DNA of 64,000 nt from Pectobacterium sp. A5351 (lineage in GTDB: Bacteria; Pseudomonadota; Gammaproteobacteria; Enterobacterales; Enterobacteriaceae). A program made the translations under genes and the position numbers. Positions 7,961 through 17,236 of this stretch are shown piece after piece (the first letter of the stretch is position 1; every line of letters begins with the position of its first letter). A model generated the notes under the pieces. That model did not search any database. It saw only the letters and a list, made by a program, of their open reading frames with translations, and was not told the origin of the DNA. The stretch is from positions 2,790,001 through 2,854,000 of the forward strand of contig NZ_CP116477.1 of NCBI RefSeq assembly GCF_028335745.1. The letters run 5' to 3'.

Positions 7961-9973
7961 TTAGGATGCAGCGATAAATTGTGCGCGCAGTGCCTGCACC
8001 TCGTCGCGCAAAGCCGCAGCCTCTTCAAATTCAAGATTCTGCGCATGTGTCAGCATCTTGCTTTCCAGCTCGCGGATTTTCAGCTCCAGCGCCTTCGGCG
8101 TCATCAGCTCATAACGTGCGGCCGGTTCTGCCGCTTTACGGCTGCCTCGACCTTTGCCTCTGTTCGTCGGCTGCCCCAGTTGCAGAATATCGGAAATTTT
8201 CTTATTAAGCCCCTGCGGCACAATCCCGTGCTCGGTGTTGTACGCCTCCTGCTTCTCACGACGGCGCTCTGTTTCGCCAATCGCCTTCGCCATGGATGGC
8301 GTAATCTTGTCGCCGTACAGAATCGCCTTCCCGCGCAGGTTACGTGCCGCACGACCAATCGTCTGGATCAGGGAACGTTCGGAACGCAGGAAACCCTCTT
8401 TATCGGCATCCAGAATCGCCACCAGCGACACTTCAGGCATATCCAGCCCTTCACGCAACAGGTTGATCCCCACCAGCACGTCGAACTCGCCAAGGCGTAA
8501 ATCACGGATGATTTCCACACGTTCGACGGTATCAATATCCGAGTGCAGATAACGCACCCGCTCGCCGTGTTCTTCCAGATATTCCGTCAGGTCTTCCGCC
8601 ATTCGCTTGGTCAGCGTCGTGACCAGCACACGTTCGTTAATCGCCACACGTTGGCGAATCTCGGAAAGCAGATCGTCCACCTGTGTCGCAACGGGCCGAA
8701 CTTCAATAAGCGGATCGAGCAACCCAGTGGGACGCACCACCTGATCGATCACGTCGCCGCCCGATTTTTCCAGCTCATAGTTACCCGGCGTCGCAGACAC
8801 GTAGATCGTCTGCGGAGCCAGCGCCTCAAACTCTTCAAATTTCATCGGACGGTTATCCAGCGCCGAAGGCAGCCGGAAACCGTATTCGACCAGCGTCTCT
8901 TTACGCGCGCGGTCGCCGCGATACATACCGCCGATCTGCGGCACGGTAACGTGGGATTCATCAATGACCAGCAGCCCGTCCGCCGGCAAATAATCAAACA
9001 ACGTCGGCGGCGGTTCGCCGGGGCCACGGCCAGAAAGGAATCGCGAGTAGTTTTCGATACCGGAGCAATAGCCCAGTTCGTTCATCATCTCCAGGTCAAA
9101 CTGCGTGCGCTGACTCAGCCGCTGCTCTTCCACCAACTTATCATTCGCCAGCAGTACCTTTCTGCGATCGGCCAGTTCCACCTTGATCTCTTCCATCGCC
9201 TGTAAAATACGCTCACGCGGCGTGACATAGTGCGTTTTCGGGTAGATGGTATAGCGCGGTACCGTCTGGAGCACATGACCCGTCAGCGGATCAAACAGCG
9301 ACAGCCGTTCCACTTCTTCATCGAACAGTTCAACACGCAGGGCGATTTCGTCAGATTCCGCTGGGAAGATATCGATCACCTCACCGCGCACGCGGAACGT
9401 ACCGCGTTGGAACGCTTGGTCGTTGCGGGAATATTGCAGTTCAGCCAGACGCCGCAAAATAGCACGCTGGTCAATCAGCATCCCCTGCGTCAGGTGCAGC
9501 ATCATTTTCAGATAGAGATCGGGATCGCCCAGACCATAGATAGCGGATACGGAAGCCACGACGATCACATCACGCCGCTCCAGCAGCGCTTTTGTCGCGG
9601 AAAGACGCATCTGCTCGATATGTTCGTTAACCGATGCATCCTTTTCGATGAAAGTGTCGGAACTTGGGACATAAGCTTCCGGCTGATAATAGTCGTAGTA
9701 CGAGACGAAATACTCCACGGCATTATCGGGGAAGAATTCTTTCATTTCGCCATACAGCTGAGCCGCCAGCGTTTTATTTGGCGCTAGCATCATCGTCGGC
9801 CGATTGAGGTCGGCAATCACGTTGGCAATCGTGAACGTCTTACCTGAGCCAGTTACCCCAAGCAGCGTTTGGTGCGCCAGCCCATCTTCCAGGCCCTCTT
9901 TTAAACGACGAATGGCCTCAGGCTGATCGCCTGCCGGTTTAAAGTCGGAATTCAGTGTAAATACTTTACTCAT
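7961..9973 (-). CDS. uvrB: Excinuclease ABC subunit UvrB
   Basis: Damage-recognition helicase of nucleotide excision repair. UvrA loads it onto DNA and it recruits UvrC for incision. It has 670 residues, as expected. GVTGSGKT (Walker A) lies at residues 39-46, the beta-hairpin region [12 protein letters not shown] follows, then VIDESH, SATPGN, the helicase C motifs (QTIGRAARN), and the C-terminal UVR domain ([18 protein letters not shown]). The LexA box 131 bases upstream indicates SOS induction, as in E. coli. Confidence 0.98.
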   Translation of the reverse strand: MSKVFTLNSDFKPAGDQPEAIRRLKEGLEDGLAHQTLLGVTGSGKTFTIANVIADLNRPTMMLAPNKTLAAQLYGEMKEFFPDNAVEYFVSYYDYYQPEAYVPSSDTFIEKDASVNEHIEQMRLSATKALLERRDVIVVASVSAIYGLGDPDLYLKMMLHLTQGMLIDQRAILRRLAELQYSRNDQAFQRGTFRVRGEVIDIFPAESDEIALRVELFDEEVERLSLFDPLTGHVLQTVPRYTIYPKTHYVTPRERILQAMEEIKVELADRRKVLLANDKLVEEQRLSQRTQFDLEMMNELGYCSGIENYSRFLSGRGPGEPPPTLFDYLPADGLLVIDESHVTVPQIGGMYRGDRARKETLVEYGFRLPSALDNRPMKFEEFEALAPQTIYVSATPGNYELEKSGGDVIDQVVRPTGLLDPLIEVRPVATQVDDLLSEIRQRVAINERVLVTTLTKRMAEDLTEYLEEHGERVRYLHSDIDTVERVEIIRDLRLGEFDVLVGINLLREGLDMPEVSLVAILDADKEGFLRSERSLIQTIGRAARNLRGKAILYGDKITPSMAKAIGETERRREKQEAYNTEHGIVPQGLNKKISDILQLGQPTNRGKGRGSRKAAEPAARYELMTPKALELKIRELESKMLTHAQNLEFEEAAALRDEVQALRAQFIAAS

Positions 9974-10077
9974 CGTTAAGCACGCTACTTATTCGTTAAT
10001 TACGTATTAGTCGTTATTACGCATCGATCAGGACGATGGCCGCGGGTGGACGCTGGGAATTTTATTCTGAATGCCAA

Positions 10078-10092
10078 TGGCGAAATTCGCCA
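10078..10092. repeat. Perfect palindrome in uvrB leader
   Basis: TGGCGAA-A-TTCGCCA lies between the uvrB start and its LexA box, so it would form a small hairpin in the 5' untranslated RNA or serve as a protein site. No known regulator is assigned. Confidence 0.5.
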
Positions 10093-10103
10093 CCGCAATG
10101 ATA

Positions 10104-10119
10104 CTGGATATAAAAACAG
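10104..10119 (-). promoter_or_regulatory. LexA (SOS) box of uvrB
   Basis: On the minus strand this reads CTGTTTTTATATCCAG, a CTG-N10-CAG SOS box nearly identical to the E. coli uvrB operator as I recall it. It lies 131 bases upstream of the uvrB start and implies LexA repression with induction after DNA damage. Confidence 0.88.
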
Positions 10120-10421
10120 CATCAAGAAAATTATCGCTGGATTGGATGATTAATCGACAAATGAATTTGCTAGCACATCTATGTTCAATCTACCAGATAA
10201 AATCATCATGATTTATCCCCAGATTTGGTAAAAATGTAACATGCAGGGATACGCGGTGACGTTAATTTATGCAACTATGCATCGTTGATGTTTAAGACGC
10301 TTGATTTTACTTAAGCATATGATAACAAATAAATTAGCAAAACCGTGGAGAATAGCGCCAACCTAGTGAAAACCCGCGCCAGCTCTCGGTTAGGGCGCGT
10401 TGTCTATCCATAATACACATA

Positions 10422-10446
10422 GTTATCCACAGAAATGGTGGATAAC
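10422..10446. promoter_or_regulatory. Inverted pair of DnaA boxes upstream of uvrB
   Basis: GTTATCCAC and GTGGATAAC form a perfect 9-base inverted repeat 7 bases apart. The first half belongs to a perfect DnaA box TTATCCACA (10423-10431); the second reads TTATCCACC on the minus strand. DnaA binding near an upstream uvrB promoter is known in E. coli. The function here is inferred. Confidence 0.65.
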
Positions 10447-10802
10447 TCCCACAACCCCGCATCAGTACTGAGTTAGAGAAATACCCGCTTCATTCGTGAT
10501 TCCCTCTGATATGGATTTTCTTCACACTCTTTCTGTGATTTATCGCATAAGTATTAGACGGAAAAAGACTAAAAAAAGAAGAGGACGACATCACAATAAT
10601 TCAGGCATACCGGGAATTCAGAGGAAAATTCAAGAAGATTTTAACTATTAATAAGAATAAAAATGTAGGTTTACACTCATAAAAAAGATACCGCTAAACA
10701 CAATAAGACACTCAATGAAGAGGAACTCGCGCAATACTACCGTAAAAAAAGGGCTTTATCCTGAGTAGATTAGTCGATGGGATTACCGATATGTACACAC
10801 CT

Positions 10803-10845
10803 GATAAAAAAACGCCCCTGATATAACTCAAGGACGTTTTTTATC
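10803..10845 (-). terminator. Bidirectional-looking terminator downstream of phoH
   Basis: GATAAAAAAACG and CGTTTTTTATC flank a short GC core (CCCC/GG) and lie 41 bases beyond the phoH stop. On the minus strand the hairpin is followed by a T-run formed by the stem itself, so it can end phoH transcripts. Confidence 0.75.
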
Positions 10846-10885
10846 GTGATAGCACAGGCGTCTTCATTCCCGAACCATACAGGCG

Positions 10886-11674
10886 TCAGCCATAGGCATG
10901 GAGCGTACGCTGACACAGCGCCGATCGCACGCAGTCCTCTTTACCGAAAGAGACCACGCCAATCATATCATCCTCAACAAAGCGCTCCAGTGCATCGCGC
11001 AGGCCGGATTTCACCCCAGCAGGCAAGTCGCACTGCGTCACATCACCATTGACGATAACCGTGACATTCTCGCCCAAACGCGTCAGGAACATTTTCATTT
11101 GGTTCACCGTCACGTTTTGCGCTTCATCCAGAATCACAACCGCATTTTCAAATGTCCGCCCACGCATATACGCAAAAGGCGCAATTTCAACTTTGGCGAT
11201 TTCCGGCCGCAAACAATACTGCATGAAAGAGGCCCCCAGCCGACGCAAAAGTATGTCGTAAACCGGGCGGAAATAAGGCGCAAACTTCTCCGCAATATCT
11301 CCAGGTAAAAAGCCAAGATCCTCGTCGGCCTGTAATACCGGCCGCGTAACAATAATACGCTCAACCTCTTTATGGATTAGTGCCTCCGCCGCTTTCGCAG
11401 CGCTCAGATACGTTTTACCGCAGCCAGCTTCACCTGTGGCAAAAATCAACTGTTTGTTTTCTATCGCAGACAAGTAATGTTCCTGGGCAGCCGTACGGGC
11501 TTGAATAACGGAATTATCGCGATTCTCACGCGCCATTCCGATTGCTTCAATCCCGCCCATCTGTACCAGAGAAGTGACCGATTCTTCCTCACGCTGACGA
11601 TGGCTACGCGACTCACGACGAATAACGCGTTTTGCTTCACGACGAGCTTTGATCACTGCTTTTTGTCTTCCCAT
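10886..11674 (-). CDS. phoH: Phosphate starvation-inducible ATPase PhoH
   Basis: P-loop ATPase of 262 residues whose cellular role (RNA metabolism or stress is suspected) is unsettled. A basic N-terminus (MGRQKAVIKARREAKR) precedes Walker A GEAGCGKT at residues 81-88, VTRPVLQADEDLGFLPG, Walker B VVILDEAQN and the C-terminal RSALCQRTLHAYG, close to E. coli PhoH throughout. In E. coli it is controlled by PhoB; only half-site-like CTGTCAT sequences are seen here, about 400 bases upstream, inside an inverted repeat. Confidence 0.93.
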   Translation of the reverse strand: MGRQKAVIKARREAKRVIRRESRSHRQREEESVTSLVQMGGIEAIGMARENRDNSVIQARTAAQEHYLSAIENKQLIFATGEAGCGKTYLSAAKAAEALIHKEVERIIVTRPVLQADEDLGFLPGDIAEKFAPYFRPVYDILLRRLGASFMQYCLRPEIAKVEIAPFAYMRGRTFENAVVILDEAQNVTVNQMKMFLTRLGENVTVIVNGDVTQCDLPAGVKSGLRDALERFVEDDMIGVVSFGKEDCVRSALCQRTLHAYG

Positions 11675-12205
11675 AGTGGCACCTTACAGTTTGTTTCACT
11701 TACCGCACTGATCTACAGCGCGTGACGTTTAACTCACTAACGAGGTTAGGCTTCCTTATTAAGCCAATAGCGGACAGAAAATACACATGATTCATCCACG
11801 AACCGAGTGAAAAACGGACAACGCGTTCATGGATAGAAAGAGAAAATACACGGAGAGTTTGGGTAACAAGAGAATGGGGCAGCGTTGAAAATAAGTGGGA
11901 GGAACATCCCTCGCATCGGCGAGTCAGCAGCGTAGAATCTTGACATCGACTACAAAGTCCAGAAAAGGACATTACCATTCGCGTTCCTCACTGTGACAAC
12001 GACTATTCCACTGAATAATGATTGATCGCATCGTAGAACTACTGCTAACCATTACCTAAAAATTAGTGCCGAATGATTTCAGTAGTATGACAGTGCAATA
12101 ATTTGCCCCTGCAATGCAAGCACTTTTTACACTGTCATAACATTTACGTATAGTCAGTATCCCATGGTTTGGCAATGTCAGCCTGAGAACGACGTATTAT
12201 GTACG
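11675..12205. other. phoH-fliZ intergenic region
   Basis: About 530 bases upstream of phoH and downstream of fliZ, with no credible coding frame. The one clear structure is the inverted repeat at 12086-12139. Direct short motifs suggestive of a Pho box are incomplete, so no operator is assigned. Confidence 0.55.
12086..12139. repeat. 10-bp perfect inverted repeat with CTGTCATA half-sites
   Basis: TATGACAGTG (12086-12095) and CACTGTCATA (12130-12139) are exact reverse complements around a 34-base spacer, with a nested GTGC/GCAC pair. Each arm holds CTGTCATA, the first half of a Pho-box consensus. It lies 67 bases past the fliZ stop and about 410 bases upstream of phoH. Confidence 0.6.
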
Positions 12206-12721
12206 TCAGAAATGCCGCTGCCAGTCCAGATATTGATCGTATTTTCGTAAGGCACTGCGGTAAATATTTTGCTCAATATCGGGAAGGTAATCACACACGC
12301 GCTGCTGTACCCCATCGCGGTGCCGGGAAAAGGTTTCTGTGGGATAGTTATTGGCCGCCAGCAGTTCGTCCAACCGCCGTAGGCGAATGACATACTCGCG
12401 CATCGTGCTATGGCGAACTTCAGTCTGTTCGATCAGATACTGTGTGAAAGCTTTAATATCGAAATAGCTAGCAGTCGTATTGCATAATATTTCGCTACAA
12501 AAGCGGCAAAGTGGGATTAATTCCTGTTGCAGACCGGACCATATTTCGTCGTCGATAAGCCTGTCGATGCTGCCAATCGATTTTTTATTGATAAGCTGAT
12601 TGCGAAATACCAGTGAAACGCGGTCGAGTTCTTTATCACACTGGGAACAGTTGGTCTGTCTGTGTTTGAAGTCTTTCAGATAACGGCTTAGCAGCTGTTT
12701 CTTCCGAATTGATGGGTGCAT
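12206..12721 (-). CDS. fliZ: Flagellar regulatory protein FliZ
   Basis: Regulator of 171 residues. In E. coli FliZ is an abundant DNA-binding antagonist of sigma-S promoters, and in Salmonella it raises FlhD4C2 activity. The N-terminus LLSRYLKDFKHRQTNCSQC with paired cysteines, CRFCSEILC, and the integrase-like core (IEQTEVRHSTMREYVIRLRRL, YRSALRKYDQYL) match enterobacterial FliZ. It is slightly shorter than E. coli's 183 residues at the C-terminus. It lies 201 bases downstream of fliA on the same strand, as in other enterobacteria. Confidence 0.93.
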   Translation of the reverse strand: MHPSIRKKQLLSRYLKDFKHRQTNCSQCDKELDRVSLVFRNQLINKKSIGSIDRLIDDEIWSGLQQELIPLCRFCSEILCNTTASYFDIKAFTQYLIEQTEVRHSTMREYVIRLRRLDELLAANNYPTETFSRHRDGVQQRVCDYLPDIEQNIYRSALRKYDQYLDWQRHF

Positions 12722-12922
12722 GAATCCATTCCATGACGATATATAACTTCAAGGTAAAGCAATAGCACCTTCATTACACCAGGAATGGCGGAGTGCTAAA
12801 AACAGGTAGCATTAATCATTTAAATACAGATGAAAAACACTCATCAATATTCAAATGTTGCCATGATCCTGCGCTTCAGAGACTGAAGATATATTTGATA
12901 ACAGTATTCCTACGCAGCGCAA

Positions 12923-13645
12923 TTAAACATCGTTCATTAATTTCACGCGCAGGCGCTTTATCGCCTGGCTATGCAACTGACTGACTCTCGACTCCCCGAC
13001 TTCGAGAACGGCACCGATCTCTTTCAGGTTCAACTCTTCCTGATAGTAAAGCGTCAATACCAATTTCTCACGCTCTGGCAGGCTTTCAATTGCATCCATT
13101 ACACGATGGCGCAAATTGCCTTCCATCAGTTGATGTAACGGGTTCGCATCTTCATTGCCTTCCAGTAGAGCCTCTGCGCTGTCACCATGTTCTTCACGCC
13201 ATTCATCGTAAGAAAAAAGCTGGCTGTTGTTCGTATCCAGCAATATCTGACGATAATCCTCAAGCGTAATATTCAGGGCATGCGCAACCTCTTGCTCCGT
13301 TGGAGTACGACCAAGCAGTTGTTCAGCCTGCTGCATTGCTTGTGCCACTTCCCGCGCATTACGCCGTACACTGCGTGGAGCCCAATCACGACTGCGTAAT
13401 TCATCCAACATCGAACCGCGAATCCGTTGAACGGCATAGGTCGTAAAGGCCGTACCTTGCAACGAATCATAGCGCTCGACTGCGCTGAGCAAACCGATAC
13501 CACCAGCCTGTAGCAGATCGTCAAGCTCAACACTTGCGGGGAGACGAACCTGTAAACGCAAGGCTTCATGGCGCACTAGTGGAACATAGCGCTTCCAAAG
13601 GGAATTTTTATCCATTGTGCCTTCGGCGGTATACAAATCGCTCAC
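12923..13645 (-). CDS. fliA: RNA polymerase sigma factor FliA (sigma-28)
   Basis: Sigma factor for late flagellar and chemotaxis genes, 240 residues. Region 2 is visible as VELDDLLQAGGIGLLSAVERYD, TYAVQRIRGSMLDELRSRDW, and region 4 as LPEREKLVLTLYYQEELNLKEIGAVLEVGESRVSQLHSQA, the helix-turn-helix that reads the -35 element. It is held inactive by FlgM until hook completion. The matching TAAA-N15-GCCGATAA promoters occur upstream of fliC, fliD, flgM and the chemoreceptor in this window. Confidence 0.97.
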   Translation of the reverse strand: MSDLYTAEGTMDKNSLWKRYVPLVRHEALRLQVRLPASVELDDLLQAGGIGLLSAVERYDSLQGTAFTTYAVQRIRGSMLDELRSRDWAPRSVRRNAREVAQAMQQAEQLLGRTPTEQEVAHALNITLEDYRQILLDTNNSQLFSYDEWREEHGDSAEALLEGNEDANPLHQLMEGNLRHRVMDAIESLPEREKLVLTLYYQEELNLKEIGAVLEVGESRVSQLHSQAIKRLRVKLMNDV

Positions 13646-14204
13646 AGTGACAAATACCTACGATGATAATGTTATCGACACTATTATGCTTTTAGGTAGG
13701 GTAGCCAATCGTCTGAATAGCGTCAAAAAAGAAGGGTTATTCCTGCTATGTATGACAGGATTAAGTAAAGAGTCTACGGTAAGAAGCACAAGGGCACTCA
13801 CATGTGACGTAATGAGACACCAGATTTGTGATGTATATCTACTTCTGGCACGGGGGAATTCCAGCATGTTTCCCGAATAGATAAACGGCTCTTCCTCTCC
13901 TTAGAAGACTAACGGTAATTCGTCCCATTTAGTACCGATAAATATAATATGAGTGATGAAAAATCATTATATATCCGCGACCATTGAATATTTTTGATAT
14001 TACGCGGTAAAAAGATCTCGCTCAGTGATTAAGATAATTACAGCAACGATGGTAGCAGTCATGTTGTAAGGCAGCAATAATTTTCCCAATACGGCTGCTT
14101 ACGGCTAGGGGGAATTAGCTACTCCCATATTCTCATGAGCACTTTTAATGAGAGTAACTAGTTACCCAGATAGTGGGAGCTCTCCCTTACGGCAGAAACT
14201 GAGA
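13646..14204. other. Intergenic region between the modification island and fliA
   Basis: About 560 AT-rich bases that must hold the fliA promoter, reading leftward. No sigma-28 site with correct spacing was found on the minus strand and FlhDC boxes could not be told by eye. The far end carries nested inverted repeats at 14122-14179 near the 3' end of the island. The short open frames here lack family character. Confidence 0.5.
14122..14179. repeat. Nested inverted repeats at the island edge
   Basis: CTCCCA (14122-14127) pairs with TGGGAG (14174-14179), and inside it TCTCAT (14131-14136) pairs with ATGAGA (14148-14153). A separate 12-base palindrome GTAACTAGTTAC follows at 14154-14165. The group lies 25 bases beyond the stop of the last island gene, where a terminator or boundary repeat might be expected, but there is no T-tract. 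Confidence 0.45.
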
Positions 14205-14936
14205 TTATATTGGTTTTTTCTCTCTCTCACGAATCCATCTATTTCGCTTTTCTTTTAGCTTGGCGAGCATAGCCAAACTTTTTCCTTCATCAATAGTGAG
14301 GTCGGTAAGATAACAATCTTTTGTTTCCTGTAACCAGGCAAACAGGTCCGGAGTATCCCACCAGGCCAGATCGAGCAATGCTTCACGTATTTTTTCAGAA
14401 AACCGAAAACGAATCAGTTTCGCCGGGCTACCCGCATAAATGCCATAGGGCTCAGATCTGAAATTAGGGGGCAGTAGCGATCTTGCTCCAATCACACAGC
14501 CATTTTCGATGATTCCGCCGCCCAGCATCATAACTTCGTCACCGATCCAAACGTCATTCTTTATGATCGAATCAGCATATTGAGGTATAAAACTGTCTAA
14601 ACCACCACCATACATTGAAAACATGGCTGTGGAGATCGTTCTCATTTCATGCTGGCCGTTCAGGAGAAGTTTTACCCGCAATCCGCCAGACACAAAACGG
14701 CCAACGCGCAAATTTTGAACGCCAGAATCATATTTCACGATGGAGCCCACACCAAACCCAGATGCTTTGCCAATGTAAAACATGCCTGACTCTGATTCCT
14801 CTCCCAGCCAATTTTGAAAGAAATCATGAGGTATCAAGCTAAAGAATCCATCCTCGTAGCTGACAACCTTAAACTGTTTTGCCCAAGGGTGGGTTTCATC
14901 GAACCCGGTACAATCGTCATCTGTTGTAATTTGCAT
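14205..14936 (-). CDS. Hexapeptide-repeat acetyltransferase (CatB/Vat-like)
   Basis: A 243-residue left-handed beta-helix acyltransferase. Imperfect hexapeptide repeats run from about residue 60 to 165 (VGSIVKYDSG, NDVWIGDEVMMLGGG, IENGCVIGARSLLPP), followed by the family's closing YGIYAGSPAKLIRFRFSE and a helical C-terminal tail. CatB/Vat homologs acetylate chloramphenicol or streptogramins; many chromosomal ones modify sugars or have unknown substrates. It is the last gene of the island, 28 bases after the LuxC-like gene, so sugar or acyl-group modification is more likely than drug resistance. The substrate is not known. Confidence 0.8.
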   Translation of the reverse strand: MQITTDDDCTGFDETHPWAKQFKVVSYEDGFFSLIPHDFFQNWLGEESESGMFYIGKASGFGVGSIVKYDSGVQNLRVGRFVSGGLRVKLLLNGQHEMRTISTAMFSMYGGGLDSFIPQYADSIIKNDVWIGDEVMMLGGGIIENGCVIGARSLLPPNFRSEPYGIYAGSPAKLIRFRFSEKIREALLDLAWWDTPDLFAWLQETKDCYLTDLTIDEGKSLAMLAKLKEKRNRWIREREKKPI

Positions 14937-14964
14937 AGAAATCTCAAAATATAAAATCAGTCAT

Positions 14965-16179
14965 TCAAAGTGATACCGACACGGTACGCGAAAGGATGTA
15001 GATCAGGTCATAACCGTCCCAATGCAGACCGAAATCCATGGTTTTGCCCACAGCGACCACTCTATCAATGCCAGCAGGACGATAACCGCGTAAAAACGCG
15101 TCGATATTTTCTTTCTCTACGCCAAGTACGGAGAGTGTTTGGCAACGCTCATCACATACGGGGAGAATTTCAGCAATATCGTGTGCCAGATACTCAAGGA
15201 AGTATCCACCGACCTCGGTAAAACGCATGGTGGTGTCATCAAGAGCAGCAATTTGTACCCGGTAGACCAGATTATTACTGTCAGAGGCCTTCTTTACCCC
15301 CTCTTTGGTGGCACTTAGTACACAGAACTGCCCCAGTTTTTTGATGGCAACCGCTTCCTGCAACTGATACTTTTCCTGCGATAATTGCTCAAATTCGCGC
15401 CAGAAGGCAGCACGTGCGGGCGTGGTTGCTGAATCCTCACCAAGCCACACCACCAGTCGAGGCGAGGTACACGCGTTCTGATCGGTCAGGAAGGTATCAT
15501 TATAAAAACGCTCGGCTATCGCACGTTTATCCGACATTGTCAGGTAATTTGCCGCATCAATCAGGGCAAACGAATATCGATTGGCAAACGTGATATCTAT
15601 CCCCCGCGCGCCAAGGGGCGATTGACGCAGTGCGCCGATGGTGTCATCTCCCCCCCAAATGAGTCGGCTCTGGCAGTAGGCTGACAGGGTGTCATTGATC
15701 GATTTGTTGCGATCGTAACGAATCAGACACAGGTATGGCGCGATAGCCGGCCATTCACGCAATGTATCGCTGAGCGCCTCGCATATTATGGCGACCTGCA
15801 TGAAATCGCGCGAAGGCACCCTGACGATATTGGCATTGCCGCTCAGAAGCCCCACGGCCAGTGAATAGGCAAAGTTAACGGCAACGTTAGACGGTGCAAT
15901 GTGAAATGCAATGCCGCGTCCTCGACGTGATGACAGGTCCGGATAAGTCTGGCGCATCTGCAATACAGAACTTTTTCGGCACCAAAATGCCAAACTTATA
16001 ACGTCAGGGAAGGTTTTCGCCAGTGGATGGCGCAGCAAACGTTTGGTCAGTGCATCAAGAAAATTGATGATCTGTGCATCAAACGGAGGCAATGCGCGCT
16101 GCACAGCCATCCGTTCGAGCACATCACTGTCACCAACCAGGAAGGATATGTGGTCAAAATTGTGCGGCATAGGTATCAC
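14965..16179 (-). CDS. LuxC-like acyl-CoA/acyl-protein reductase
   Basis: Protein of about 404 residues in the LuxC acyl-CoA reductase family (aldehyde dehydrogenase superfamily), which makes an aldehyde from an activated acyl group with NADPH. The Rossmann region is seen as FHIAPSNVAVNFAYSLAVGLLSGN, and the nucleophile region as FLTDQNACTSPRLVVW, with Cys near residue 237. The start is uncertain: GTG at 16179 has GAGGG five bases away; ATGs at 16200 and 16170 are alternatives. It overlaps the LuxE-like gene upstream, so the two are coupled. No luciferase or LuxD is present, so the role is not light production. Confidence 0.8.
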   Translation of the reverse strand: MIPMPHNFDHISFLVGDSDVLERMAVQRALPPFDAQIINFLDALTKRLLRHPLAKTFPDVISLAFWCRKSSVLQMRQTYPDLSSRRGRGIAFHIAPSNVAVNFAYSLAVGLLSGNANIVRVPSRDFMQVAIICEALSDTLREWPAIAPYLCLIRYDRNKSINDTLSAYCQSRLIWGGDDTIGALRQSPLGARGIDITFANRYSFALIDAANYLTMSDKRAIAERFYNDTFLTDQNACTSPRLVVWLGEDSATTPARAAFWREFEQLSQEKYQLQEAVAIKKLGQFCVLSATKEGVKKASDSNNLVYRVQIAALDDTTMRFTEVGGYFLEYLAHDIAEILPVCDERCQTLSVLGVEKENIDAFLRGYRPAGIDRVVAVGKTMDFGLHWDGYDLIYILSRTVSVSL

Positions 16180-17236
16180 TGCACCCTCGCAATTCGGCAT
16201 TTTTTACGCGTCCAAGGATCTTGAAATACTTACCTTTCCTGCCACAAGTGCAGTCATCCTCACCTAAAATCACCCCTTGATCTTCTGTCAAGAGTGAATG
16301 TCCTGGATAAGATTCTGGAATGAGAGACAGCACCTGGATGATACCGGGTTGCCCGTGCTGGCATACAGAAAAATCATGATGATCGCGGATGATAATATCG
16401 GAGAAAATACTGGCATGCAGATGCCCTGCTTCACACTGCATGTAAATACATCCCGTTTGTTCCACCATACCGTAGTAGTCGTGAACGCGTGGAATACCAC
16501 ATACATCATGCAGCGCAGCAGAAAAATCGGCAGGCGACGCGGCTTCAGATTGCAGCTTTTTCCAGCCCCCCCCATGAATCAAAATGCCTTTGGAAAGATC
16601 GAGTTTTTCGCCCAATGCCAAAAGTTGTTTGTAAAAATGCTGCCAGACCATAAAAGTGAAGCCGAACAGCAATATGGGTTTATCGCCATGTTTTTCAATA
16701 AAGGCACGTATTGTCGGCAGATCTAAAGCCATTGTGTCGTCAAGAGCATAAGTTCTATCCGTCCCAAAGATCGAAAAGCCCAAAATGCCAGCACCGCGAG
16801 CAGAAAATAATCGGCGATCCTTCATTACGGAGGGTGAATCAATGATCAGCAGCGGCAAACGAGTTGCGCCTAAATAATCAGAAACTATTTTTACTAATGT
16901 TTTCTGCTGATTAGCGGCAGTGTTTCTGTCCAAAAAGATCTTCGATACACGCTGACCCGTCGTACCAGAAGATGTCATGGTTTTCACCACTTGCTCCGAT
17001 TCAACGCTCAGTAAATCGATATTTTTAAACAATGAAACGGGCAGTAGCGGAATATCCTCAATCGCATTCAAGGAGTCAACATCGGTTCCCTGCGCGTCGA
17101 GGATGCGACGGTAGGCAGCACAGTGCTCATAATGGTGTAACGTCAGCCCGCGTAAACGCTCCATCATCAGCGCCCGCTTTTCATCGAGCACCAATGAATA
17201 TGGCAGATGCGTTAGGATCTCATCAAATGGCGTCAT
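16154..17236 (-). CDS. LuxE-like acyl-protein synthetase
   Basis: A 360-residue member of the LuxE/PaaK-like adenylating family. It activates a carboxylic acid with ATP and holds it as a thioester for a LuxC partner. The phosphate loop MTSSGTTGQRVSKI lies at residues 87-100; YYGMVEQTG corresponds to the adenylate-binding motif; the C-terminus shows DDCTCGRKGKYFKILGR. The chosen ATG at 17236 overlaps the ligase stop by 14 bases. The LuxE-LuxC pair next to an ACP suggests acyl reduction or transfer for glycan decoration; the actual substrate cannot be read from sequence. Confidence 0.82.
   Translation of the reverse strand: MTPFDEILTHLPYSLVLDEKRALMMERLRGLTLHHYEHCAAYRRILDAQGTDVDSLNAIEDIPLLPVSLFKNIDLLSVESEQVVKTMTSSGTTGQRVSKIFLDRNTAANQQKTLVKIVSDYLGATRLPLLIIDSPSVMKDRRLFSARGAGILGFSIFGTDRTYALDDTMALDLPTIRAFIEKHGDKPILLFGFTFMVWQHFYKQLLALGEKLDLSKGILIHGGGWKKLQSEAASPADFSAALHDVCGIPRVHDYYGMVEQTGCIYMQCEAGHLHASIFSDIIIRDHHDFSVCQHGQPGIIQVLSLIPESYPGHSLLTEDQGVILGEDDCTCGRKGKYFKILGRVKNAELRGCSDTYAAQF

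Larger units (their letters stand above)
9974..10885. other. uvrB-phoH intergenic region (no convincing gene)
   Basis: About 910 bases hold the uvrB control sites (palindrome, LexA box, DnaA-box pair) in the first 480 bases and the phoH terminator at the far end. Between 10560 and 10760 the sequence is A-rich. One short frame (10669-10761) reads like protein (NEEELAQYYRKKRALS) but has no start codon or ribosome site, so it is not called. Nothing else is supported. Confidence 0.6.

Noticed and set aside
10669..10761. Short protein-like frame ending ELAQYYRKKRALS
   Set aside because: No start codon or ribosome site, stop immediately upstream, no family match.
12077..12095. Complete Pho box for phoH
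   Set aside because: Only the first half CTGTCAT fits; the second half matches about 4 of 7 bases and the site is about 400 bases upstream.
13915..13941. ACCGATAA with weak upstream TAAT as a plus-strand sigma-28 promoter
   Set aside because: Spacing and -35 element are poor and no plus-strand gene follows.
14205..14936. Antibiotic (chloramphenicol/streptogramin) acetyltransferase
   Set aside because: The hexapeptide fold alone does not show drug specificity, and the gene ends a glycan-type operon.
14965..17236. Bioluminescence operon
   Set aside because: LuxC- and LuxE-like genes are present, but no luciferase or LuxD; the context is flagellar.
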